Assembly (NCBI GenBank): GCA_900549675.1
Contig: URPG01000072.1
Location: forward strand, 1-9,070
Reading direction: 5' to 3'
Length of the DNA stretch: 9,070 nt
From: an uncultured Oscillospiraceae bacterium
Lineage (GTDB): Bacteria; Bacillota; Clostridia; Oscillospirales; Acutalibacteraceae
Made by a program: the position numbers and the translations under genes. Below are positions 1 through 6,384 of the stretch, piece after piece. Positions within the stretch are counted from its first letter, which is position 1, and each line of letters begins with the position of its first letter. Under the pieces are notes generated by a model, which saw only the letters and a program-made list of their open reading frames with translations, did not search any database and was not told the origin of the DNA.

Positions 1-1193
1 TCTTTGACTTTAAAAATCTGAACAGGAAAAATCGGAGTTTCTCCGTCGCCCAATCCGTCCTCAGTTGCCAGCAATAGATTGCGAATCACCATACGCCCCT
101 GTTCACTGGTATCCGTCCCATAGTTCAAGGAACTAAATGGTACCTGTGCCCCAGCCCTGGAGTTCATGGTATTCAAGTTGTGAATGAGAGCCTCCATTGC
201 TTGGAAAGTGGCCTTATCGGTAGCGCGCCACGCTGTTTCCTTTGCATAGCCAACCGCTCTGTCAATTTCTTCTTGCGACAACGGATAGGTTTTTTCTTTC
301 TCCCAATAGCATTTTAACTTTGAACTATATTCGTCAACCTTGTCCAGCGTAATGTTTTTTCCCACTTGGTCTACTGCTGTATCAACAATTGTTTTCGCCT
401 CTTCATAAGAAAGAGCTTTCGCCACTTTGAAAAATTCAATCAAAGCTTTTATATATTCTTTACGGTAGGTTTTATCAATGCCCTTTGCCATAGAATAATC
501 AAAGTTGGGTACACTTTGTCCGCCGTGCATTTCGTTTTGATTCGCCTGAATGGCAATACAGGCTAATGCCGCATAGCTCCTAATATCATTCGGCTCTCTC
601 AAGTAGCCGTGACCGGTGGAGAAACCGTTTTTAAAAAGCTTGATTAAGTCTATTTGACAGCAGGTTTCCGTCAAGGTATAGAAGTCTTTGTCATGAATAT
701 GGATATCTCCCCGCGCATGCGCCTCGGCAATATGAGGTGGAATCACATACTTGTCATAAAAACTTTTGGCGCCCTCAGAACCGTATTTTAACATAGTTCC
801 CATGGCTGTATCGGCATTGATATTGGCATTTTCACGTTTTAAGTCTACCTCTTCCGCATTTACGAAGGTTAAGGCAGAATAAATTTTGACAAGTTCATCA
901 TCCATTTCACGGATTTTTTGATGCTCCGCACGGTATAAAATATAGGCTTTTGCGGTCTTTGCGTAACCGGCGGCAATTAATTTTTCTTCCACAACATCTT
1001 GTATCTGCTCCACTGTCGGCAGTTCTGTACGTTTTGCCGCTTCTGCTACCACTTCTTCTGTCAGCTCATCCAGTTCCTTGTCACTCAATTTTTCGGTTGC
1101 ATTTCTCACATTTGCCTTGAAAATAGCAGCCCGGATTTTAGAAATATCAAACCTAACTTTTTCTCCGCTTCTCTTTACAATCTGTTCCAGCAT
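1..1193 (-). CDS. nrdD: Anaerobic (class III) ribonucleoside-triphosphate reductase, N-terminal part
   Basis: NrdD is the oxygen-sensitive glycyl-radical enzyme that reduces NTPs to dNTPs in the cytoplasm; it needs the radical-SAM activase NrdG. The 397 codons visible here run off the left window edge without a stop. Residues 1 to about 90 form an ATP-cone allosteric domain (start MLEQIVKRSGEKVRF). The catalytic barrel follows, with GDIHIHDKDFYTLTETCCQ around residues 162-180, including the conserved cysteine pair C178-C179, then NEMHGGQSVPNFDY (220-233) and NSRAGAQVPFSSLNYGTD (344-361). These are class III reductase signatures. The distal cysteine loop and C-terminal glycyl-radical motif would lie off the edge, so completeness cannot be judged. 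The ATG at 1191-1193 is preceded by AGAGGG (1204-1209, minus strand) at a 10-base spacing. It has its own promoter and NrdR-like boxes upstream. Family assignment is very secure. Confidence 0.96.
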   Translation of the reverse strand, partial: MLEQIVKRSGEKVRFDISKIRAAIFKANVRNATEKLSDKELDELTEEVVAEAAKRTELPTVEQIQDVVEEKLIAAGYAKTAKAYILYRAEHQKIREMDDELVKIYSALTFVNAEEVDLKRENANINADTAMGTMLKYGSEGAKSFYDKYVIPPHIAEAHARGDIHIHDKDFYTLTETCCQIDLIKLFKNGFSTGHGYLREPNDIRSYAALACIAIQANQNEMHGGQSVPNFDYSMAKGIDKTYRKEYIKALIEFFKVAKALSYEEAKTIVDTAVDQVGKNITLDKVDEYSSKLKCYWEKEKTYPLSQEEIDRAVGYAKETAWRATDKATFQAMEALIHNLNTMNSRAGAQVPFSSLNYGTDTSEQGRMVIRNLLLATEDGLGDGETPIFPVQIFKVK

Positions 1194-1306
1194 AACGGTA
1201 AGCCCTCTTTCTACACCTATTGCTAACTTTTACTTTTTGATTCCTAGGCATCAATGCGCCTTATTGTGAAAACAGCGAAAATTTCGAGTCATGCATGTCT
1301 TTTAGA

Positions 1307-1357
1307 CAAATAAGAATAGATTAAACTTCCGCAGAGAATTTAATCTATTCCTTATTG
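1307..1357 (-). other. Long AT-rich stem-loop in the nrdD leader
   Basis: Bases 1314-1325 are perfectly complementary to 1339-1350 (12 bp) around a 13-base loop. After one bulged base (1351) five more pairs form (1309-1313 with 1352-1356). The element lies in the predicted nrdD 5' leader, about 30 bases after the likely transcription start. No clean U-tract follows on the minus strand, so it does not look like a normal intrinsic terminator. A role in mRNA stability or leader folding is possible; the function is unknown. Confidence 0.55.
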
Positions 1358-1390
1358 CATACTCATCTGTTTCTCTTCTTATGTTAATAA

Positions 1391-1419
1391 ATTATAACAT
1401 CTTAAAAATGTGCTGTCAA
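1391..1419 (-). promoter_or_regulatory. Consensus sigma-A promoter of nrdD
   Basis: On the minus strand TTGACA (1414-1419) and TATAAT (1391-1396) are separated by exactly 17 bases, a perfect match to the vegetative sigma-A consensus. Transcription would begin near 1384 and give nrdD a leader of about 190 bases. The promoter lies downstream of the aspS stop, so nrdD can be transcribed independently of hisS-aspS. Confidence 0.85.
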
Positions 1420-1437
1420 CAGACAAATCAAAATAAT

Positions 1438-1453
1438 ATACTATATATAGTAT
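1438..1453. promoter_or_regulatory. NrdR box 1 (perfect 16-bp palindrome)
   Basis: The sequence ATACTATATATAGTAT is a perfect 16-bp palindrome. It matches the NrdR-box consensus (acaCwATATaTwGtgt) except for the symmetric outer change c->t / g->a. NrdR is the ATP-cone repressor of ribonucleotide reductase operons. Finding this box directly upstream of nrdD, with a second box nearby, makes the assignment strong although nrdR itself is not in the window. The box lies about 18 bases upstream of the -35 hexamer, which is less usual than direct promoter overlap. Confidence 0.8.
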
Positions 1454-1467
1454 TGATTAAAAATATA

Positions 1468-1483
1468 CCTCTAAATATTGTTT
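1468..1483. promoter_or_regulatory. NrdR box 2 (degenerate partner)
   Basis: CCTCTAAATATTGTTT keeps the core C-T-A-n-A-T-A-T-W-G of the NrdR box and matches about 12 of 16 consensus positions. Its centre is 30 bp from that of the first box (14 bp between boxes), close to the three-helical-turn spacing typical of tandem NrdR sites. On its own it would be weak; the pairing supports it. Confidence 0.6.
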
Positions 1484-1520
1484 ATAAAAACATTATATCC
1501 GTTTTTAAAAAAACATTTAT

Positions 1521-3308
1521 TTATTGATTGTTTTCCGACACAATTTGGATTCCCAATTCTTCAAGCTGTTCTTTATCTACGCCTCCGGGAGCCTCTGTCA
1601 TTAGCTCTACCATGCTTTGTACCTTGGGGTATGCCAAAACATCACGCAGGCTTTCGGCCTCCAAAAGTACCATAACCAAACGGTCTAGCCCAATGCCCAC
1701 GCCGCCATGCGGAGGTGCTCCGTAACGGAAAGCGTTGAGTAAATATCCAAATTTTTCCTGTGCTTGCTCTTCTGACAGACCCAATAATTTGAAAATACGA
1801 TTTTGCAATTCCCAGTTTGTTACACGGATAGAACCACTGCACATTTCTTCTCCGTTCAAAACTAAGTCATAGGCCTGTGCCCGCACTTTTTCCTTATCTG
1901 TTTCCAAATATGGCAGACATTCTGTCAAAGGCGAGGTAAAGGGATGGTGCATAGCAACCCATTCCCCTAAATCTTCATCAAATTCAAAGAACGGCATTTC
2001 CACTACCCACAGGAAGTTGTGCTTCCCTTTGGGCACGATATCCAATTTTCTGGCAACCTCTACACGCAGCATACCCAATTGCGGCAAAACATGGCTGGTT
2101 TTGGTATCAGCAATTATTAGCACGACATCACCGGTTTCTGCTCCTGTTTTTTGATAGATTGCCTGCATCTCTTCTTCTGTCATAAATTTTGCAAAAGAAC
2201 TTGTCACGGCATCGGTTGTCATACGCACCCAAGCCAGACCTTTCGCCCCAATACCCTTTACCATAGCTGTCAGTTTGTCAATTTCTTTACGGGAAAGCCT
2301 GTCCGCCGCTTGCTTTGCCACAATCGCCTGCACACTTCCGCCGCCTTCAATGGCATTGGTAAATACACTGAATCCGCAGGATTTTACAACTTCACTGATA
2401 TCACAAATTTCCATACCATATCGGGTATCCGGTTTGTCGGAGCCAAAACGTTCCATGGCCTCTTTATACGTAATTCTAGGCAGCGGTATGGGAATTTCCA
2501 CCCCCATAATCTCTTTCATCATGGTGCTGATATAGCCCTCTACCATATTTAGAACGTCGTCCATTTCCACAAAGGACATTTCCATATCAATTTGGGTAAA
2601 CTCCGGCTGACGGTTGGCGCGCAAATCTTCATCACGAAAGCATCGCGCAATTTGGATATAACGGTCAAAACCCGCCACCATAGAAAGCTGCTTATAAAGC
2701 TGCGGAGATTGCGGCAGGGCATAAAAACTGCCTTTATGCAACCGACTGGGTACAATAAAATCCTTTGCACCTTCCGGCGTAGATTTTATCAGCATAGGCG
2801 TTTCAATCTCGATAAAACCATTTTTATCAAAATAATCTCTGGTGACCTTGGCAATTTTGTGGCGCATGAGCAGATTTCTTTGCAGCATCGGTCTGCGCAA
2901 ATCCAAATAGCGATACTTTAATCGTAAGTCCTCTTTGGCGGTGGTTTCATCTAAAATTTCAAAGGGAGGAGTTTCAGACTCATTTAGAATCCGCAGTTCT
3001 TCCACCATGATTTCCACGTCACCTGTAGGAATATCCTTGTTTTTGGAGGAACGCTCCCGTACCGTACCCACAGCCGCCAGTACATATTCGGAACGAACGG
3101 TAAAAGCTTTATCAAAGACCTCTTTTTCGGTAGAACTGTCAAAAGCCAACTGTACAATACCGGTTCTGTCCCGCAGGTCGATAAAAATTAATTGTCCGAG
3201 GTCACGCTGCCGCTGTGCCCATCCAAAAACAACAGCCTTTTGCCCGACATCCTGCATTGAGAATTCTCCGCAATATTTTGTTCTTTTCAATCCATGAACT
3301 GTTTCCAT
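1521..3308 (-). CDS. aspS: Aspartyl-tRNA synthetase
   Basis: AspRS is a cytoplasmic class IIb synthetase that charges tRNA-Asp with aspartate. The 595-residue protein has full bacterial-type length. An OB-fold anticodon-binding domain occupies about residues 1-110 (GWAQRQRDLGQLIFIDLRDR, 29-48). The class II core follows, with motif 2 FRDEDLRANRQPEFTQIDME at 224-243. The bacterial GAD insertion spans about 290-420. Motif 3 is GVGIGLDRLVMVLLEAESLRD at 536-555. Leu37 stands where discriminating AspRS such as E. coli has Leu30 and non-discriminating enzymes usually have His, so a tRNA-Asp-only enzyme is suggested but not proven. The ATG at 3306-3308 follows an AGG-containing site 8 bases upstream. 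It lies 149 bases after hisS with no T-box of its own, so it is probably controlled by the leader ahead of hisS. Confidence 0.97.
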   Translation of the reverse strand: METVHGLKRTKYCGEFSMQDVGQKAVVFGWAQRQRDLGQLIFIDLRDRTGIVQLAFDSSTEKEVFDKAFTVRSEYVLAAVGTVRERSSKNKDIPTGDVEIMVEELRILNESETPPFEILDETTAKEDLRLKYRYLDLRRPMLQRNLLMRHKIAKVTRDYFDKNGFIEIETPMLIKSTPEGAKDFIVPSRLHKGSFYALPQSPQLYKQLSMVAGFDRYIQIARCFRDEDLRANRQPEFTQIDMEMSFVEMDDVLNMVEGYISTMMKEIMGVEIPIPLPRITYKEAMERFGSDKPDTRYGMEICDISEVVKSCGFSVFTNAIEGGGSVQAIVAKQAADRLSRKEIDKLTAMVKGIGAKGLAWVRMTTDAVTSSFAKFMTEEEMQAIYQKTGAETGDVVLIIADTKTSHVLPQLGMLRVEVARKLDIVPKGKHNFLWVVEMPFFEFDEDLGEWVAMHHPFTSPLTECLPYLETDKEKVRAQAYDLVLNGEEMCSGSIRVTNWELQNRIFKLLGLSEEQAQEKFGYLLNAFRYGAPPHGGVGIGLDRLVMVLLEAESLRDVLAYPKVQSMVELMTEAPGGVDKEQLEELGIQIVSENNQ

Positions 3309-3457
3309 TTGTTTGCCTAGCCTTTCTTAAAATCTTTCAAATACCGTTATTGATATAACCACTATTTTAAACTTACATTTTTAATATCAAATAGAAATAA
3401 ACATAAAAAATTCAATATTTTTGTTTCGTTTTGGTACTTCTAAATTGTTCAAAGATT

Positions 3458-4753
3458 TTATTCACTGAATAAGTTGTCGGCAGTTGTCACTGCGGTGATA
3501 TAATGGTCGACAAAATCATCACCTAAAGAGATTGAAGTAACTTCTCCGTTTTTCATATTCTTTAAATTTGCTTTTCCGCCGGCAAGCTCTTCTTCTCCCA
3601 AAACAATTGTGAATCTCGCGCCTATTTTATTGGCATATTTCATCTGTGCTTTTAGTCCTCTCCCACACAAATCACAATCGGCAAAAATACCGCAGCGGTG
3701 CAGCTCATTGGTCAAAGCAAAGGCCTTTGTATTCGCCTCTTTGTTCATCGACGCAATGTATACTTCACAGGGCTCAGGCTCAGGCAGTTCTACACCTTGT
3801 GCTGCCAACACCAACAGTATACGGTCTAAACCCATGGCATAACCGATTCCGGGTGTAGGGTTGCCTCCTAATTGCTCCACTAAACCGTCATAGCGGCCAC
3901 CGCCGCCGACAGCACCTTGTGCGCCAATATCCGTAGACACAAATTCAAACACCGTGCGCGTATAATAATCTAATCCTCTAACAATAGAAGAATCAATTTC
4001 AAAATCGATATCAACCGCTTTTAGGCAGGTTTGCACCTCTTCAAAATGCTTGCGGCAATCCTCGCAAATATAATCCAAAATCTTGGGTGCATCCTTTGCA
4101 ATTTCCGCACACACCGGACTTTTACAATCTAATATACGCATAGGATTGCGGTCTAAGCGCGATACACAAGTACTGCAAAGCTGGTCCTTATACTGTTCAA
4201 AATACTCTTTTAAGGCCTTGTGATAGGTCGCCCGACAGGAAGGACAGCCTATAGAGTTCAGTTTCAATATAATATTCTGCAGACCTAAACGCTCCAGAAC
4301 GGACATTGCCATGGCGATTACCTGTGCGTCGGCTGTTGCTTCTGCTGCCCCAAACATTTCCACACCAAACTGGCGGAATTCTCTCATACGTCCCGCCTGT
4401 GGCTTTTCATAGCGATAACAGGTCGTATTATAATACAGCTTGACAGGATACCCGTTATTGTACATCCCGCTTTCGAGCATGGCACGAGCGGCACCGGCTG
4501 TCCCCTCCGGACGCAGAGTAATGGAGCGTCCGCCTTTATCCTCAAAGGTATACATTTGTTTTTCAACCACATCGGTGGTATCACCAACCCCCCGTAAGAA
4601 CAATTCCGTGTGTTCAAACACAGGTGTCCTCACTTCAGAAAAACCATTTAATTCAGCCTCTGACTTCATCACCATTTCTACAATTTGCCATTGATTTGAC
4701 TTTGCCGGTAAAATATCCGCGGTACCCTTTGGTGCTTTTGTAATCAATTCCAT
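3458..4753 (-). CDS. hisS: Histidyl-tRNA synthetase
   Basis: HisRS charges tRNA-His with histidine (class IIa, homodimer, cytoplasm). The 431-residue length is typical of bacteria. Visible signatures are RPEGT (81-85), motif 2 with YRYEKPQAGRMREFRQFGVE (113-132), the HisRS-specific RGLDYYTRTVFE (259-270), the glycine-rich AVGGGGRYDGL (281-291) and motif 3 GIGYAMGLDRI (302-312). The anticodon-binding alpha/beta domain covers about 328-415. The insertion between motif 2 and RGLDYY carries eight cysteines, including CPSC (170-173), CSTC (193-196), and CEDC (230-233), an arrangement I recall from clostridial HisRS and possibly metal-binding. The ATG at 4751-4753 has AAAGGG about 8 bases upstream. 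It is the first gene after the T-box leader and is co-oriented with aspS. Confidence 0.97.
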   Translation of the reverse strand: MELITKAPKGTADILPAKSNQWQIVEMVMKSEAELNGFSEVRTPVFEHTELFLRGVGDTTDVVEKQMYTFEDKGGRSITLRPEGTAGAARAMLESGMYNNGYPVKLYYNTTCYRYEKPQAGRMREFRQFGVEMFGAAEATADAQVIAMAMSVLERLGLQNIILKLNSIGCPSCRATYHKALKEYFEQYKDQLCSTCVSRLDRNPMRILDCKSPVCAEIAKDAPKILDYICEDCRKHFEEVQTCLKAVDIDFEIDSSIVRGLDYYTRTVFEFVSTDIGAQGAVGGGGRYDGLVEQLGGNPTPGIGYAMGLDRILLVLAAQGVELPEPEPCEVYIASMNKEANTKAFALTNELHRCGIFADCDLCGRGLKAQMKYANKIGARFTIVLGEEELAGGKANLKNMKNGEVTSISLGDDFVDHYITAVTTADNLFSE

Positions 4754-4862
4754 TTGAATAACCCTTTCTATAACAAATTAATCTCATCACTTTTCTATAC
4801 CAGTTTAGTATTCATCTATTATATTTCTTATATTGTGAATAATAAGTTCAATAAAAACAGAC

Positions 4863-4896
4863 AAAAAACCTCCGTCCCCAGCAAGGGACGAAGGTT
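4863..4896 (-). terminator. T-box intrinsic terminator
   Basis: On the minus strand AACCTTCGTCCC (4885-4896) pairs with GGGACGGAGGTT (4867-4878) over 12 bp, with one G-U pair and a six-base loop, followed by a T6 run overlapping the stem end (4863-4868). Its 5' arm overlaps the antiterminator 3' arm, as the T-box mechanism requires. It also lies downstream of mgsA with no other terminator between, so it may end transcripts arriving from the upstream genes. Confidence 0.93.
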
Positions 4897-4990
4897 CACT
4901 TCGTGGTGCCACCCTTTTTTAAAAGCAGAATGAAAAATCCAGCTTTCCTCAAAAAGACCTTATCCGCTAAGGCAGCGATTGCTCCCGAGT

Positions 4991-4993
4991 ATC
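4991..4993 (-). promoter_or_regulatory. T-box specifier codon GAT (Asp)
   Basis: On the minus strand the 3' side of the stem I internal loop reads CGGAT-GAA-GAT-A-CTCGGGAGC. Helix ATTCG/CGGAT closes the loop above and CGAG/CTCG below. In the best-known T-boxes (for example glyQS) the specifier sits after GAA(A) and before a single purine, which places GAT in the specifier position. No His codon (CAC/CAT) is available in this loop. Confidence 0.75.
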
Positions 4994-5087
4994 TTCATCC
5001 GCACTCCTACAAAGGAACTTCCAGCACAATCAGTGTTCCTTCTCTCTGGGTATGAGCCAGCCGAATTACTCCTCTCGTTCATCACAA

Positions 5088-5486
5088 TTATTCTCTTACA
5101 ATATCTCTCCAGGCCAAATCGCCTCTCTCTAAACCGTGGATAAGCACTTCCGCCGTAGCAATATTGGTTGCTACCGGAATATTGTGCATATCACAAAGGC
5201 GAAGCAGGTTCATATCATTGGGTTCATGTGGTTTTGGGGTAAGCGGGTCGCGGAAAAACAAAAGCAAGTCAATTTCATTGCATGAAATTCTCGCAGAAAT
5301 TTGCTGGTCACCACCCTGTGAGCCACTCAAAAATCTCTGAATGGTAAGCCCTGTTGCCTCTGAAACCATCTTTCCTGTTGTACCTGTGCCGCAAAGTGAA
5401 TGTCGGCTTAAAATGCCGCAATAGGCAATACAGAATTGCACCATCAATTCTTTTTTTGCGTCATGCGCTGAAATTGCTATATTCAT
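5088..5486 (-). CDS. mgsA: Methylglyoxal synthase
   Basis: MgsA converts dihydroxyacetone phosphate to methylglyoxal and phosphate, a cytoplasmic bypass of lower glycolysis used when sugar phosphates accumulate. The 132-residue length fits the compact Firmicute form. Visible landmarks are AHDAKK at the N-terminus (D9, equivalent to E. coli Asp20), the phosphate-binding GTGTTGK (33-39), SGSQGGDQQI (54-63) with catalytic D60 (E. coli Asp71), FFRDPLTPKPHEPN (77-90) with D80 (Asp91) and H87 (His98), and ATNIATAEVLI. N90 stands at the position of E. coli Asp101, an active-site residue. The start ATG (5484-5486) has GGGGGAAG just upstream (5491-5498). It follows the minD-like gene by 44 bases and probably shares its transcript. 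Confidence 0.95.
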   Translation of the reverse strand: MNIAISAHDAKKELMVQFCIAYCGILSRHSLCGTGTTGKMVSEATGLTIQRFLSGSQGGDQQISARISCNEIDLLLFFRDPLTPKPHEPNDMNLLRLCDMHNIPVATNIATAEVLIHGLERGDLAWRDIVRE

Positions 5487-5530
5487 TAATCTTCCCCCTA
5501 CTTACAAATTTTCTTACCTTTACCAATTTT

Positions 5531-6265
5531 CTACATGGGAATCGGCACCATGTCGCCCTCTAAACGGGCGGCAATTCGGCTGATTGCCATCATGCCCAAA
5601 CTATCATCTTCTGCAGGCTTTCCATTTTGAAAAGCACCTGCTAATTGAAAATCTTCCGGTATCACCCCTAAAAGGCGAATCCCTGTCTGATCAATCACAG
5701 CATCTAAATCTTCATATACAGCTATTTTTTCAAAGTAATCCCTTTGAAACCGGTTAATGACCAGCCATTTTTCCTGCACATTCATTTCTTCCAGTGCCTG
5801 CCGCACGGCGCCTGCCCCTCTTACACATACAGGATCAGGATTACACACCACCACCGAACGGTCCGCCATACAAGTGCTTCCCTTAAAGCCAGTTCCCAAA
5901 CCGGCAGGAGAATCCAAAATTACATGGTCATAATATTTCTTTAATAAAGGAATAAGCTGCTTCATCATGGCAGGTGTTACACAGGCATCTACTGACAAAG
6001 GAGCGGGCAAAAGAAACAATCCTTCTGCACCTGCACAAGGGTAAATTGCATCAATCGGTGCACAACGGCCATGCATAACATCGGCAATATCAAACACCAA
6101 ATTTTCTTCTGTACCAGTCATTTTATCTAAACTGCGCAGACCGGCATCACCATCTATCAGCAAAACACTTTGCCCTTTAGCCGCCAGAACGCGTCCCAGT
6201 CCTACTGAAAAGACAGATTTTCCAACTCCGCCTTTTCCTGATGCAACTACTGTTGAAATTCCCAT
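5531..6265 (-). CDS. minD: MinD/ParA-family P-loop ATPase (MinD-like, short)
   Basis: The protein is a deviant Walker A ATPase of the MinD branch, whose members position the division site or other cargo on the membrane. With the chosen start it has 244 residues. The deviant Walker A is ASGKGGVGKS (8-17) with signature Lys11 and Lys16. Walker A' is LLIDGDAGLRSLD (35-47), like the MinD DxGLRNLD pattern. Walker B is HVILDSPAGLG (114-124), and VIPEDFQLAGAFQNGKP (201-217) also resembles MinD. It ends after ARLEGDMVPIPM, just where E. coli MinD would continue into its amphipathic membrane-targeting helix; that tail is absent. I chose the ATG at 6263-6265 because TTGAGG (6274-6279) is 8 bases upstream; ATG 6269-6271 and a longer form from 6313 are less likely. 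No minC or minE is adjacent, so a Min role is inferred only. Confidence 0.8.
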   Translation of the reverse strand: MGISTVVASGKGGVGKSVFSVGLGRVLAAKGQSVLLIDGDAGLRSLDKMTGTEENLVFDIADVMHGRCAPIDAIYPCAGAEGLFLLPAPLSVDACVTPAMMKQLIPLLKKYYDHVILDSPAGLGTGFKGSTCMADRSVVVCNPDPVCVRGAGAVRQALEEMNVQEKWLVINRFQRDYFEKIAVYEDLDAVIDQTGIRLLGVIPEDFQLAGAFQNGKPAEDDSLGMMAISRIAARLEGDMVPIPM

Positions 6266-6273
6266 GTACATTA

Positions 6274-6279
6274 CCTCAA
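6274..6279 (-). promoter_or_regulatory. Ribosome binding site deciding the minD-like start
   Basis: TTGAGG on the minus strand is 8 bases from ATG 6263-6265 but only 2 bases from ATG 6269-6271. It lies inside any longer form starting at 6313, so it favours the start at 6265, giving MGISTVVASGKGG. Confidence 0.65.
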
Positions 6280-6284
6280 TTATA

Positions 6285-6313
6285 ATATTATCATAAGAAT
6301 TCTTGGTTGTCAA
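6285..6313 (-). promoter_or_regulatory. Candidate sigma-A promoter for the minD-like gene and mgsA
   Basis: On the minus strand a perfect TTGACA (6308-6313) is followed after 17 bases by TAATAT (6285-6290), a 4-of-6 match to the -10 consensus. The predicted start would leave only about 13-15 leader bases before the ATG, close to the ribosome binding site. GATAAT at a 15-base spacing is an alternative -10. The surrounding AT richness makes chance matches easier. Confidence 0.5.
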
Positions 6314-6384
6314 AATTTAATTTTTGATTTTTTCTTATCCATAGTTTTGGCATTTTTAGGAAAAATATTCCACCTGCTTGGCTA

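Larger units (their letters stand above)
1194..1520. other. aspS-nrdD intergenic regulatory region
   Basis: This gap of 327 bases holds the nrdD promoter, two NrdR-like boxes and the leader stem-loop annotated separately. The remainder is AT-rich. I find no convincing GC-rich terminator behind aspS and no credible small gene. Short palindromes (CATGCATG near 1290; CGAAAATTTCG around 1276-1286) are present but have no assignable role. Confidence 0.7.
4863..5080 (-). promoter_or_regulatory. T-box riboswitch (tRNA-Asp type) controlling hisS-aspS
   Basis: On the minus strand the leader has a complete T-box architecture. Stem I begins with CGAG (5074-5077) pairing with CTCG (4986-4989). The AGTA S-turn motif lies at 5067-5070, opposite GAA-GAT-A on the 3' side. 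A distal hairpin AAGGAAC/GTTCCTT follows, then stem II/III hairpins. The conserved T-box AGGGTGGCACCACG is at 4902-4915, inside an antiterminator, and a competing terminator follows. The element binds uncharged tRNA and then permits readthrough. The specifier is read as GAT (Asp). The acceptor-pairing bases are UGGC, which fit discriminator G73 of tRNA-Asp rather than C73 of tRNA-His. It starts about 10 bases after the mgsA stop. Confidence 0.95.

Noticed and set aside
366..1269. Plus-strand frames over the left end of the window
   Set aside because: The minus strand here encodes the unmistakable NrdD N-terminus over 397 codons without a stop; the plus-strand frames are shadows.
1255..1293. 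An 11-codon minus-strand reading frame (MHDSKFSLFSQ) in the nrdD leader
   Set aside because: There is no ribosome binding site in front of its ATG and nothing suggests a leader peptide such as a run of control codons.
1307..1357. The leader stem-loop as an intrinsic terminator of aspS
   Set aside because: The stem is AU-rich, the downstream bases are not a clean U-run, and it lies after the nrdD promoter, so it would terminate nrdD itself.
2151..2552. A 133-codon open frame on the plus strand inside aspS
   Set aside because: It is antisense to the strongly conserved AspRS core, has no recognisable family features and its composition follows the opposite-strand gene. The same holds for the other plus-strand frames across the window.
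3309..3457. A promoter or T-box in the hisS-aspS gap
   Set aside because: Only weak AT-rich matches (for example TTGATA with a 15-base spacer to TAAAAT) and a 5-bp inverted repeat (GTTAT-TGAT-ATAAC) are present. No T-box motif or hairpin-plus-U-tract is seen.
3942..4250. The cysteine-rich insertion of HisRS as a novel zinc domain
   Set aside because: The CxxC pairs and the DCKSPVC segment match what I recall of ordinary clostridial HisRS, so it was left as an annotation note rather than a finding.
6266..6313. A longer MinD-like protein starting at ATG 6311-6313 (16 extra residues)
   Set aside because: The extension is AT-driven (NSYDNIIIE), would overlap the candidate promoter, lacks its own ribosome binding site, and pushes the Walker A motif unusually far from the N-terminus.
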